NCBI RefSeq assembly: GCF_000715075.1 | Contig: NC_134082.1 | Span: forward strand, 104,510,399 to 104,574,398 | Direction: 5' to 3' | Source of the DNA: Nicotiana tabacum | Lineage: Eukaryota > Streptophyta > Magnoliopsida > Solanales > Solanaceae | DNA length: 64,000 nucleotides | Program-made: the position numbers and the translations under genes | In this document: piece after piece, positions 21,755 through 33,398 of the stretch | Layout: each line of letters opens with the position of its first letter | How positions within the stretch are numbered: position 1 is the first letter of the stretch | The notes under the pieces: generated by a model | Told to the model about the DNA's origin: nothing | The model's database searches: none | What the model saw: the letters and a program-made list of their open reading frames with translations, nothing else

Positions 21755-24684
21755 ATGTCCAAAATCTCAATTATGCTACAACTGAATGAGAATTGGGATA
21801 GATATGGGAGATTTAGAAAATTTCAGGTCGATGGCATTGTAGTCGATGAGGATGCGAGTTATAGTCTATTGATTTCTACAATAGCACAGCAATTAATGAT
21901 CGATACATCCGAAAAAATTATAGAAATCAAATACATTGTCAATGAGCATTGTCTTCCAATGAAAATTAGGAACGATGTGGGTGTTCGTGTATACATGGAG
22001 ACGAAAAAGGAAAACAAAAACTTAGGATCATATCCGCTATGTATAATTGTTCGTGATTTCAATATGAAATTGAGTATCACCAATGAGAACACAGCTGCAG
22101 ATTTGGCTTGTTAATTTTTCTATCAAATTCTGGTTGTATGTCCATATCCTACACTTTATCTACATTTTAACTACAAATAAACCACATGTCATAGTAAATA
22201 TATATATATATATATTAGTATGGATTCTCATAATATCTACAAAATTTCTACATTTATTCTACAATAAAACTGCATATCATTTGAAAAATTAATATGAAAT
22301 ACAGAATTTCAATGTTTGTACAAATTATCTACAAAATTTCTACAAAATGTTCATAACAGTATTTATCTTTATTTTCGTGCAGGTCCAACGTCTGGAACAC
22401 TAAAGTTACTTGATGTGCCAACATCTTCCGTTATAGAGGAATATGAAAGTATAATAATAATAGATAGTACACCAAGTTTTATTGAAGTAGGACAAGTATA
22501 CCAAGACAAGCAAACAATTGCAACTGCAATGAAGCACTATTCTGTCATGCACAAGTTCCAATTCAGGGTTAAAAAATCTAGTGTTAGAAGGTATGAACAT
22601 ATGAATGGTCAAAGATCTTTAATTTTTTAATTTTGTAGTTTATTTGTAATTTTTTACTTCTTCAGTTTTTTCTTATGTTAATGTTTATTTGTATTGTAGA
22701 TGAATTGTAGTTGTGTTCTATATAAATTGTATAATGTGATCATTTAAGCTAAAACAGTCTTTTTCTTTTTAAATCTACATTTTAAAACAACGTTTAAATT
22801 GTATTTATTTTGTAGCTACTAGCTGATATGTGTTGGTGAAAACTGTACATGGCACTTCAAGGCAACTAGCATAAATGATTCTGCAATGTTCAAGGTCAGA
22901 AATTTCGACAGTCAGCACACATGCTCTTTAATGGACAATACATTCATACAACCAAACCTACTGCCATGGTAGTTGGTAGCATGGTTATTCCAAAATATTC
23001 TGATCCTAAGACAATTTACACACCAAAAGACATACAATTTGACATGTTGTCTGAACACGGCGTGAATCTAACCTACATGCAAGCTTGGAGAGCAAAGGAA
23101 AAGGCTTTACAGTTTTTGAGAGGTCATCCTGCTGACTCATACAGCCGGACGATAACTTATCCGGGGTATGTAGTTAAATTGAAAAGGCCGGACGATGACT
23201 GCTTCTTGTATGTATTTATTGCGATTTTTACGTCAATTAGTGGTTGGGAATATTGTAGGTCAGTTGTAGTAGTTGATGGGACCTTCTTAACGTCAGCATA
23301 CAGGGAAATAATGCTAACAGCTAGTACAATAGATGCAGCAGGTATTGAAGTTTTATTGTAGAAATATTGTAGCTTGTATGTTTTTTGTAGTACTTGTAAA
23401 TTTTTTGTAGATATATTATAGAAAAGTTGTAGTTTGTATGTATATGTCTTCTTCTGCATTTTTCCTACAGCCAATTAATTGATTTTTTCCACATAATGTA
23501 GGTACCATATTACTATTGGCATATGTTGTTGTTGATTCAGAAAATAACGCATCATGGAAGTGATTTTTTGAGCAATTCAAACATGCATATGGTGAAAGAC
23601 CAAATATGTGTGTTGTTTCGAATCGTAATGAGAGTATCTTGAAGGCAACATCTATTGTTCATCCCAGCATACCACATTATTCTTGCATGTGGCATATTTG
23701 GACAAATATACGGGCAAAGTTCAAGAAAGAACATCTAAAGTTAAGTGAATTGTACTATGCCACGGCATGGTCATACACGCTTGATGAATTTAATGAAAGG
23801 ATGTCAAAGATTGAAGAGATTGACCCCCGTGTTAAAGCATACTTATACGATATTGGCTATCATAGATGGTCTCGAGTACATGCTACGGTGAACAGAACTT
23901 GGACTATGACATCAAACATTGCAGAGTCGTTGAATGTTGTAACAAAATATGCAAGAGAACTGCCGATAGTAGAACTATTACAGTATATGAGGACCCTTCT
24001 TGAACGTTGGATGAAGGAAAAGTTATTGAAAGCAAAGGGTACATTCACATACCTTGGGTTCAAATTCAACAAAGAGTTGGATGACAACAGAACATTGTCG
24101 CACAAGCTTAGAGTAAGATCTGATCATTTATTGCATCAAATTAATTTATACAGGACAATGTAGATAATTTGTAGATATTTTGTAGATATTTTGAGTTAAA
24201 CCGTATATGAATTGTTTTTTTGTTTGTAATGTAATCGTAGGTGAGGGCTTCAACAGACTGCATCCATACAGTACTAAATGGTGTGAGGCGCTATATTGTT
24301 TGTCTTGAAAATAAGAGATGTAGTTGTGGGCAATTCCAGCTTGATGAATTTCCTTGTCCACATGCTTTGGCTGCTTTAAGACACAGAGATGAGTCTTTTG
24401 AACAATATTGTTCTCCTTATTACACAAGGAAGAACCTCTTGTGTACTTATGAAATACCAGTAAATCTCCTACCTGATGCAAGCAAATGGAATGTGCCATA
24501 ATATATATCTGAAAAAGTAGTAAATCCACCTACAGGAGGGAAAAGGCAGCCATGAAGACCTCAAAAAGAAAGATACAAAACATATGATGAAATAAATTCA
24601 AAGAAGTACAAGGTTTCATGTGGCAACTGCGGAGGAGAAAGGCATAACAAAAGATCTTGCAAGAATGCACCCAAAAAGAAATAA
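21755..24684 (+). pseudogene. MULE transposase (MuDR type), decayed
   Basis: Exon 1 (from ATG 21755) is the N-terminal region. The DNA-binding part follows at about 22382-22590 and 22816-22960 (FIEVGQVYQDKQTIATAMKH, then CVGENCTWHFKATSI and QHTCSLMDNTF). The MULE catalytic domain spans about 22950-24109 (WEYCRSVVVVDGTFLTSAYR, HYSCMWHIWTNI, HRWSRVHATVNRTW, SNIAESLN). A SWIM zinc finger (CSCGQFQLDEFPCPHA, about 24310-24366) and a CCHC knuckle (CGNCGGERHNKRSC) complete it. Introns are recognisable at 23342-23501 and about 24110-24240. Damage: a frameshift near 22945, TGA at 23561, TAA at 24499 and TGA at 24553. The usual SDRNES motif reads SNRNES, so a probable catalytic Asp is lost. It would cut element ends; this copy cannot. 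Confidence 0.88.
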
Positions 24685-24689
24685 AATTT

Positions 24690-25259
24690 TATGTAGTTAA
24701 CAGAAAATTTCATAATATTTTTGGTGAGTTCAGGATAACAGATTTTGATGTGTAATTGTTGAGGTTTTTTAAGATCATAATGTAGTTAGTTAGGATTTTT
24801 CTGTATTGAGATAATACTTTCATAGAGTGATTTGTTTATGAATGGTTTCTATATATATAATCTACCACTTTTTTACTATCTATAGCATCCTATACATTGT
24901 TGTTAATATATTTTTGCAATTTATCTACAATACAATTAGAAAAAAATTACATTAACTGGAATTGACAGAGTAACTACATTATAAATCAGTAGGAAAGGAG
25001 TTATATAGTAAAATATTGTAGATCAAGTACTGTTTACATTCAACAAATGAATATAAAAGCAACAAAAATATTGTTAAACTTTTCTACAAATTCAACTACA
25101 AAAAAACTACAATAGCTAGAGCTGCCATAATAGCTAGATTATATTTCAGCTAGAAAGAAGTTATATGCTAAAAATAATACATATCAGGTACTTTTTACAT
25201 TCAACAAATTAAATGTAAAAGCAACAAAATATTTAGTTACTGATTTTTACACTTTATCT
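24690..25259. other. Non-coding middle of the MULE
   Basis: AT-rich sequence between the transposase stop and the hAT-like MITE, with repeated CTACAA/GTAGAT words. No open frame of interest. Confidence 0.5.
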
Positions 25260-25826
25260 TAGGGGTAGGCATCGGTCGGTTCGGTTTGGTTATGAATATT
25301 ATTGGTTTAGCATATCGATTATCGGTTTACAAATTTAATAAACTGATAACCGAACCGATAAGATATCGGGTATCGGTTAATCGGTTATCGATCATTATCG
25401 GTCCGGTTATCGGTTTACCCGATAAGATAACTCAATATAGAGTTAAGCAAAAAAGAGAAGACAATTCACTGGAGTTAAAGCAAAAAAGAGAGAAATCCAC
25501 ATATAGTATACTAAATACTTACGCTAGAAGTAACTAGTAAGGTCTATGAAGAATGAAGATGAAGCAACTGAAGAGTGCGGTTGAGAAAGAATAGGAGAGA
25601 TAGCATTTGTATATACTTAAGGGTATAATCATAATTTTATTAATTCTTATTAGGTTATCGGTTAATCCATTAACAAAATTGGTAAACCAAGGCCCGAACG
25701 GATAACCCAATAGTGAAAAAATTCTAAACTGTTATCGAACTGTTAACCCAATAACCCGATACCGATAACCCAATAAACAATTAACGGTTTGGGTTATCGG
25801 TTTTACCCGATACATGCCTAGCCCTA
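25260..25826. mobile_element. hAT-like non-autonomous element (MITE), 567 bp
   Basis: The left end TAGGGGTAGGCATCGG and right end CGATACATGCCTAGCCCTA are imperfect terminal inverted repeats of the hAT style (TAGGG-TGGGCAT type). Flanking 8-bp sequences CTTTATCT (25252-25259) and TTTTATCT (25827-25834) match at 7 of 8 bases, as expected for an old hAT duplication. The subterminal parts are packed with GGTTATCGG/ATCGGTTA reiterations, mirrored as CCGATAACCCAATA on the other side. These may be transposase-binding arrays. There is no coding capacity. Confidence 0.72.
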
Positions 25827-26162
25827 TTTTATCTACAAAAAAACAACAAAATAATTACACATTTTTTGCGTTGACAGAATAATTGTATAAAAATTCAGCT
25901 GGAAAGGATTTATATGCTAAAATAATGAAGATCAAGTACTGTAAAGATTCAACAAGTTAATATAAAACCAACAGAATGTTTCCATTTGAACTACTATACT
26001 GGATAAGAAAAAAAAATAAAGGCTACTATAATTGTAACGCAAGTCTGCTACAATTAAAACACAAGAATATTGTTCAAAAACTTGTCTACCATCTTTCTTC
26101 TAAACTAGCATCAAGTCATCAACTAAACAATTGTACTACATGTTTAATGCAAAACATTACAA

Positions 26163-29100
26163 CTACTTCTTCTTCCTCTGGACTCGTATTTTCTCATTCA
26201 AAGCTGGTGCACCTTTTCTCCTAGCCAATTTTCCTGTCACCTCACTTTCACTAATTGCCCCATGATCCTGCTTCTTTCTAGCATAGTCCCAAAGTAGCAC
26301 TCCATAGCATCTACGGTGTTGATCAATATTAAAAAGGTCTTCAAGCCGGAATTGATAACTCTCCAAGACTAACATACCCTGCAAAGGCAGCAACAAATAC
26401 ACCACAATCACTGCAAAGATAAAAAAAATGTCAAAATTTACCAAACCATTAGGAAAAAAGGGTTAAATGTATAGAAAGAAAAAAGATTTTTGTTACAGTG
26501 ATCCTTCTTTTTGTTGTGGTATCTCTCCGACGATCCACTGAATGTTAAGAGGGTCGGTAACAGCTTTCTCAATGTATGCCTTTGTATTCTTGAAGTTGAT
26601 GTCTTTACGCTTCCCATAAAAACCGGTGCATGACAAATACAAAGGGATAATAACAGAAAACTTGTTGACACAAGATTCAACAATTGGGTGATTGCGTGAA
26701 GAGACCATGGAATCATGCGCATAAAATTGTCTGTCTGCAATGCCAAAAACAACCAACACCCAGTGGAATTTTTCTACAATGTTGACGGGCATGATGACAT
26801 AATCAACTTCATCCCATGCAACATTTGCGAGTAGTCTATACCCCAATATATATTCTGCTACAACGTCCTGGGTTTTGACAACAGAAAACTTCTTTTCTTG
26901 AGGAGAATTTTGGAACTTTTCATAAATCTGATCAATCCTAGTCTTGAACACACAATCGGTTGTAGTAAACCTGGTCTTGTCGTGGGGGCCATACTTACCT
27001 CTTTTCCTCAAGTAATACATTATAACATTAATGTGCTGCAACAAAAACAAATTGCATTTATTCTACAAGTTATCTTCAAATATTCTACAGAAAACTACAA
27101 AATAACTACAATTCATCTACAATCAGAATACAAATTATCTATAAAAAATCTACAAATCAAATACATTGAATCTTACCGAGTCATTGAGGACATGTCCTGG
27201 GTGTGCCAGGGAAAACAACCACTCCTTCTTGTCATCAACCTTTTTCACTCCAAGATCTAACCATGGCTTAATTTGGTTGTCCTTTATAGAATACAAAGCC
27301 TTCCTCCTATATAAACAAATACAAATTAAAATAAAATTGTTGCATGAAGTGGATGTGTAAAAGATGAATACTGGAATAAAAGTGTCAAATTGTGAAAACT
27401 AACCTCTTTGAACCTGTGTCGGTATCGTGGTATAACCACTTGTGAAATTGATCCAACAACTCAGGATCTACATTTTAACCAATAACACTAGTAAATGGGT
27501 GCTAGAGGTGAAAAATTTGAGGTCCAACCGAGGTGCTGCCACCAGAAGTGTATAAAGGGAGAAATGGTGATCGGGCATGCTTTCCCGGCTGCCTTGTTCT
27601 ACCTTGATGCACGGGTGTTGTTTCATCTTGTATATGCTCGCCGAACTTAACCAACTGGGAGAAGTTATCAGGCAGCTCGAAATCATCAAGTGTAACCTCC
27701 TTCTTCTCACCTCCGAAGTCTTCTGAATCACCTACATTCACATAGTCTGCCTCTTCACCTACATTGTCATCTTCCTGATTCTGTTGTTCTGTTTTAGCTG
27801 CTACTGTCACTCCGTTAATTGAAGATTGTGCATGCATATCTTCCTCTCTGTAACACCATGTATATCTAGCTTAAAGAAAATATACTTGAATACATTTTCA
27901 TACCTGCATTCTCTTCATCAACTGCCCCTTCAAAATGTGTATATAAATCAACACGTGCTGGATGATTTTCTTTACCAAATGCACCTTCAACATGTTCTAT
28001 TTTTTCATTAAAAATGTTAAATCATAATGGATAGTAGTGGCTTGACAGTTTAAGAAGATATGTAGGTGAGTTATAAGATCCAAATAAATCTGTAGAGCTG
28101 TGCCAAATATGCTATATTTATTTATATATATTTTGTATATATAATATAGACAAATTATAGTTATTGTGTAGATAACTTGTAGATATTTTATAGATATTCT
28201 GTAGATAATTATAGATAAAGTGGAGTTATTTTGTAGATACCCATTTTACTGGTGCTAGCCTGCACTGGTTCTCCACTACTGAACTAAAATTGCTAATTGT
28301 TATTGCCTTTTGGTTGGTCAGTATTTTTGGTTGAACTCCCAGCAAACTGAAAGTTTTATATTAGTTAGGACATATATTTTAGAGGTGACATAAATAGTTT
28401 TGTTAATTTGAATAAAATTGAAATTTTATATTTGCATCAACTTGATCATTTGGATTATTTATCACCTGCAAACATTCTTGGCTGACTCATTTATTAGCAC
28501 TCGAAGGCTACCTAGTTCTTCAAAGACATCTTTCCTAAATTTTTCAAGCTTTTCATCGACCTACATAATTAAAAAAATACATAGTTAACTTCAGAATATG
28601 TCTTAACATACACTAAAGAACAGATGCACTATTATGTATACATCACAATGCTGTTTAGGAATACATGTTACCTTCTCAAGACCTCTTTTTAACTTGCTTA
28701 TTTTACGAAGAATAGATTCCTTGTCCTCTTTTCCAGTTGATTCTTTGGGTTCCAATGGAGGAGCATCAACTTTGGGATCCTCAGAAACATGTTCAACCTA
28801 TTCAAATATGTACTCAACTTTATCAGGCAAAGACATCATTGAAAGCTCTTCAGGTGATTCATTTATGTTGGTGAACTGAATAAGGAAAAAAATAAATTAG
28901 CTTGATTAAGGCAGAATATGTATACAATTGTAGATATTTTATAGGTAAATTATATAATCATAAATAAAAACCATCTACCTTCATTCATTCAAGCTTGATC
29001 ATTCTGTTTTCAATTGCAGCTAACCAAATCTGACCCTTACTAGCTGACCAGTTAAGTATGCGATGGATTGAATTAGAAATTATTATAGCTATATCAGTGT

Positions 29101-30530
29101 TGACGGAGGAGCAACACTCATACAACCATACTTGCATGGCTAGTGGGAATCCTCGAATGAGATAAGAATGAACGAAAGGATTTAGCTTGTGCCTAACTAA
29201 TTCAATCAACTGTCTGTAAGACTGAATACCTCATGCAAAAGTCTCGTACTGACCGGATTCCAACAAATAAAACCTAAAATGATCTACCAACCCAATATGG
29301 TCTCTCTCTGAAGGAAAAATGAAGGATTCTATGAGATATAGAATACATAATTTTACTGCATCCTCATCATCTACCCAGCTTTTGTTGGTTACAATCTGTT
29401 TTAGGTATGTCTTCTCCACTTTTGCCTTGTTTGGAAAGTAATTGCTCATTATCTTACTGACATGATTCAGAGTGTAACCAAAGTCTGTCACCTCACATCT
29501 AAGACCAGTTATTAATGCAAACTCTCTCAATCCAAAATTTAACCTCTTACCTTTTAACTCAGTTAAAAAATAGGAAGCATCGGATGAATTCAATTCATAC
29601 TTCATAAGAAGATGGATAGCTTGATTTTGCATGCATAAATTGAGAAATGACAGTAAATAACCAAATCATATCTTCTTGAATAGCTTCAAACCATTTGGAG
29701 ACAAAAGCTCTTTAATTTGTTTAGGAATGCTAGGGTCACATAATATCTGGAATCTAAGAACCTCATAATCAACATTATGGGATGCAAAAAAATGTTCATT
29801 CTGCACAATCAATAAATATAATCTCACATTAATACAGTGCTTAAAAATATAGAAACAATTGCAATCTATCTACAAAATAACTTCAAAAAATATACAAAAT
29901 ATCAACAATGTTAATACAGATCAACAAAGCTACAGTTAATCTTCAAAATGAAGACAAATAATCTCACATTAATTCAGTGCTTAAAAAACATAGATACATT
30001 TGCAATTTATATACAAAATTACTACAAAAAATCTACAAAGCAGAAACAATACAGATTATGTAGATTTTTAATAACTAAAACAAACAAAATAACTAATGAA
30101 GAAATTACTAAATTATTACCTTCACCAATGACTGTTTTCGAACATTTTTAGGAGATTTAACACTAGGTTTTTTTTTTGAATTTTTCTTCTTTTTGGGAGT
30201 TTTTGAACTGGGAGCCCCTTTCGCTTTCTTTCCAGGTATACTGATAGACACATCTTCTACAAAATCATCGACACTATCTCTTTTCGTTTCCTTTCCGCTT
30301 GTTTGATTGGCCTCGAAGATTCTCCAGCATCAAAATCATGTTTTTGTTTAGTTATAGCTTCAGCCCTGATTTGACGTGGAAAAAGACTATGCTTCATATG
30401 TACAATTGCATGTGAAGATTTCCCTTGCTTTTTGGGTGAATGTGGTGATAATACACCCAAATCGAAAGAAGGTATATCAGCTTCTCTAGCTTTTTTAGGG
30501 CGGTGCTTTGAAGATTTGTTCTTCTTCATT
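26163..30530 (-). pseudogene. Ulp1/C48-like protease gene with DUF1985-like region (MULE passenger), decayed
   Basis: Minus-strand multi-exon gene. Exon 1 (30530 to about 30112) encodes a Lys/Ser-rich basic N-terminus (MKKNKSSKHRPKKAREA) with a frameshift near 30295. A DUF1985-like block spans about 29810-28990 (LRFQILCDPSIPKQIKELL, LNFGLREFALITGLRCEV, LNPFVHSYLIRGFPLAMQVW), with a TGA near 29670 and another near 29232. Coiled, charged exons follow (28870-28500, 27837-27440). The Ulp1 catalytic part is 27030-26411: His in EKFHWVLVVF, Asp in AHDSM and, after an intron at 26411-26495, Cys in LDCGVFVAAF. A single-base shift after SIPA then ends the frame. All three catalytic residues remain, but the gene is broken. 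SUMO/ubiquitin-like processing is family knowledge; function here is unknown. Confidence 0.8.
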
Positions 30531-30960
30531 GAGAAAATTTGAAATTGAAGATAAATGTGTGTATGAACTTTGAAGATTTGACTTCAATTTTGACTGGTTG
30601 TAGAAGAAAAAACTTGAAATTGGATGCTAATGGTGGGAGTTACATATGTTCTCTGGATTTAGCAGAGGAAATAATGGGTTTGAAATGTGGGTGTGAGGTG
30701 ATACGTGGGTGAGGGTGTGAGTTTGTGAGAGAGAAACGTGGAGGGGGGGATTTGGAGGAATATACGGTACCATTAATTTAGGAAGGATATACAGTACAAT
30801 TAATGTACCGTTATTTTTATATTATGGTATAAAATTGGTAATTACTAATTAAATATATTAAATGTAATTATATCAAAATTTAAACATTGAGGGTAATATA
30901 GGAATCTTAATTGCTCGAGATTGAAAACCATAAAACAATAGCAAAGAGCGGGCGCGTGCG

Positions 30961-33398
30961 TCAAGGACTTTTAGTTGGTCTAGCGGAAAGGAGTGGCACA
31001 GCAGTAAAAAAAAATACGCAAAAACTGCTGCTTACATCATTTGTTACATAAGCATTCTTCTTGGATCTGCTTATGAGACCTTATATTGGGTAGTGTACCT
31101 GCTGCTTCGTTATGTATACCACATTAAATTCTGGAGTAGCACCATTGGGGTATATACTGTTCCTAGCATAAAGTGGCTTAGTGCTAAATGTGGATCAATT
31201 GATGTTACCCCTTTTATGTGTTCTTTTTGGCGCTAATGTTCTAACGTTTACCTGATTTTCCAAATAAAACAGCGTCATATCCGTTAACACTTATTTTGGC
31301 AGATCGTCTCATGGTTACTTTTAATGCCACAAGACCAAGGTCCGGTTATACTCGGAGGCGCACCTATGTGTAATATTGAAAGGTCATCGGATCCCGTAAA
31401 CTTCATCAGAAATCTTGTATATGTATATATATCTTGAAAATTATTATATAAATAATTTGAAACTTTGAACACTAAAACTCTAAAAGCCTTTACAGGCCAC
31501 TGGTTGAGCAAAATAGTGATGCCCTTGTCACGTTAAAATCTCGGGTTTACCTCTGCCGTTATACTGTTGCATCTTTATCTGGTATTATATTTTTCCAGAT
31601 TTGTTCCAATATCAAGTTTGGTACAAGTTAAGTGGCATATGGGTGATCAACAAAAAAGTACCAAGCAAATGGCTAGTTGACTCAGTTAATTAATATGAAT
31701 AGAATACTCTCTTTGTCCTAATTGGCCCAAGTAACGTTAGGGTCGTTGCCTTTCACATAATTTAAGAAACTAACTCTTGATGATGAGCAAAAAGTGACAA
31801 ATAAATTGACAAACTAGATATCAAGTAACTATAGAGATACCCACCAGATTCAAAATGATAAATTATTCACGTATTTTCAGTTTTAGTGGAATTAGAATTT
31901 TTTGTTAAATTTCAGAAAGATATCAAAATAGCTTAAGGAATGCATCATGGAGAAGTTAACTTTTAATGTTTCCAGTTCACGTATGAATGAAGCAAGAACA
32001 GTATAATGAATAATAAGCCCAATATTCAGTTGTCAACTATATTAGTTATAAGGCGGCTTATATTAGTAAGGCAGTAAGGCGGCTTGTATAGTTTATACTA
32101 GCTATTTCTCTATATATTTTTTGGTCATTGTTGGAATTTAAAACATAGTAGCTGTATATTCAACTCTTCATTCAAAAGTGAAAAGACTTGTTAAAACTTA
32201 AACGAAGGGACAACTAAGATAAAATTCCTCTAAATTGGTTTAATTAGTTCCGCTAGCTAGCTGTCTTTTCTACTTCTTTTAATTTGCCCCTGCAAATTAC
32301 CGTTGTTAATTAGCTTTTCCTTGTTGGATTTCTTAATTGGTATAAAAGTATAGCTAATTAGCTTTGAGAGTCATATTAGTGCAGCAAAATAATGGATTAG
32401 GCAACGCTAAGAGAGCCTTAATTTGAATAGCTGTGAAACATAATTTAATGACGGGAAGAAGGTTGCAGATTAACTAAATTCAACAAAGCGTGAATGGTAG
32501 AAGAAAATTATGTGTATACCTATGCAAGTCTAGCTCTGGAGTCTTCAATCTTGACAAATTGCCTTTTCCTGAGAACAACAGCACAAAATTCCTGTTTCTA
32601 GAATAATTTGACCTACACTAACAAAAGAGATTTATTCCTATGGAGTAAATCCACTGAAGGAACATATGCCTAAACTGTAACACTGTATCCTTAGTTCTAA
32701 CACCAGCTTTGGTTTTACTTTCTAATCAAAAAGCGAACTTCATTTGTCTTGAGACTAATAAACACTATTTATCACTTTTGTTTCCCCCAATATGACAGAG
32801 GAAGGAGAAATTGAACTGCATTTACAAGGGAAACTAGACCATTTTGACGCCAATTTATCCAGTCTACAGCATACTGAAATATCCATCTTGAAAAGAGGAA
32901 AAAAAACTTAGAATGATCCACTATCTTAGCAATTGAATAAAAGAATTTACACCATCTCCAACTCTAAACCTCACTCTTTTGAGAGAGAAAAACCCATGTC
33001 TATACAAGTTTCAAATAGGGAAAAATAACTGAATTCGAAAAAAGAAGCAAGTAATTCTTTAAACAACTTTGTCAATAACTTGTCCTCAATGAACCTCCTG
33101 TGACAAATATGATCTCTTAAACGTCCCTCTAGATCTTCCGTTGATAGAATAAGACTGGATTGTCTACCACTCTACGCCTTAAACCTTTCTTGATGTTCTT
33201 GGCTATCTCTGTCAAGATATTTTCAAGCTACAGAAGATGTCCCTAGGCAGAGACTTGAGCTTGGATTTCAAATTTTAGCCTACTTTGTGAAGTCTTTCAA
33301 ATATGAATATCAACTGAACTCACCTTTCAATTCAATGGGACTTAAAGAACTAATCCAACTTAGACTTGATCCGGTGAAATTAAATAGTCCACAAGCGT
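30961..33398. other. Intergenic DNA downstream of the membrane-protein gene
   Basis: No gene recognised. 31349-31555 is a diverged copy of the same small element found at 35715: GGAGGCGCACCTA at one end, CGGATCCCGTAAACTTC inside, and CTCGGGTTTACCTCTGCCG at the other. About 32800-33398 may include the 3' UTR of the gene at 33399. Confidence 0.4.

Larger units (their letters stand above)
21400..30960. mobile_element. Composite Mutator-like element with Ulp1-like gene
   Basis: A MULE transposase gene (plus, 21755-24684) and a Ulp1/DUF1985-like gene (minus, 26163-30530) are arranged tail to tail. This matches the known organisation of plant MULEs that carry a Ulp1-like protease gene (Kaonashi/KI-MULE type). 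Both genes are decayed. Introns and intergenic parts share a high density of CTACA/TGTAG words. Ends are approximate: I found no convincing terminal inverted repeat, which is common in this group, and no 9-bp duplication. A hAT-like MITE (25260-25826) has inserted between the genes. Confidence 0.6.

Noticed and set aside
21400..30960. Clear terminal inverted repeats for the MULE
   Set aside because: Both ends were compared by eye; only short shared words such as CCTATATTACC were found, too weak to claim.
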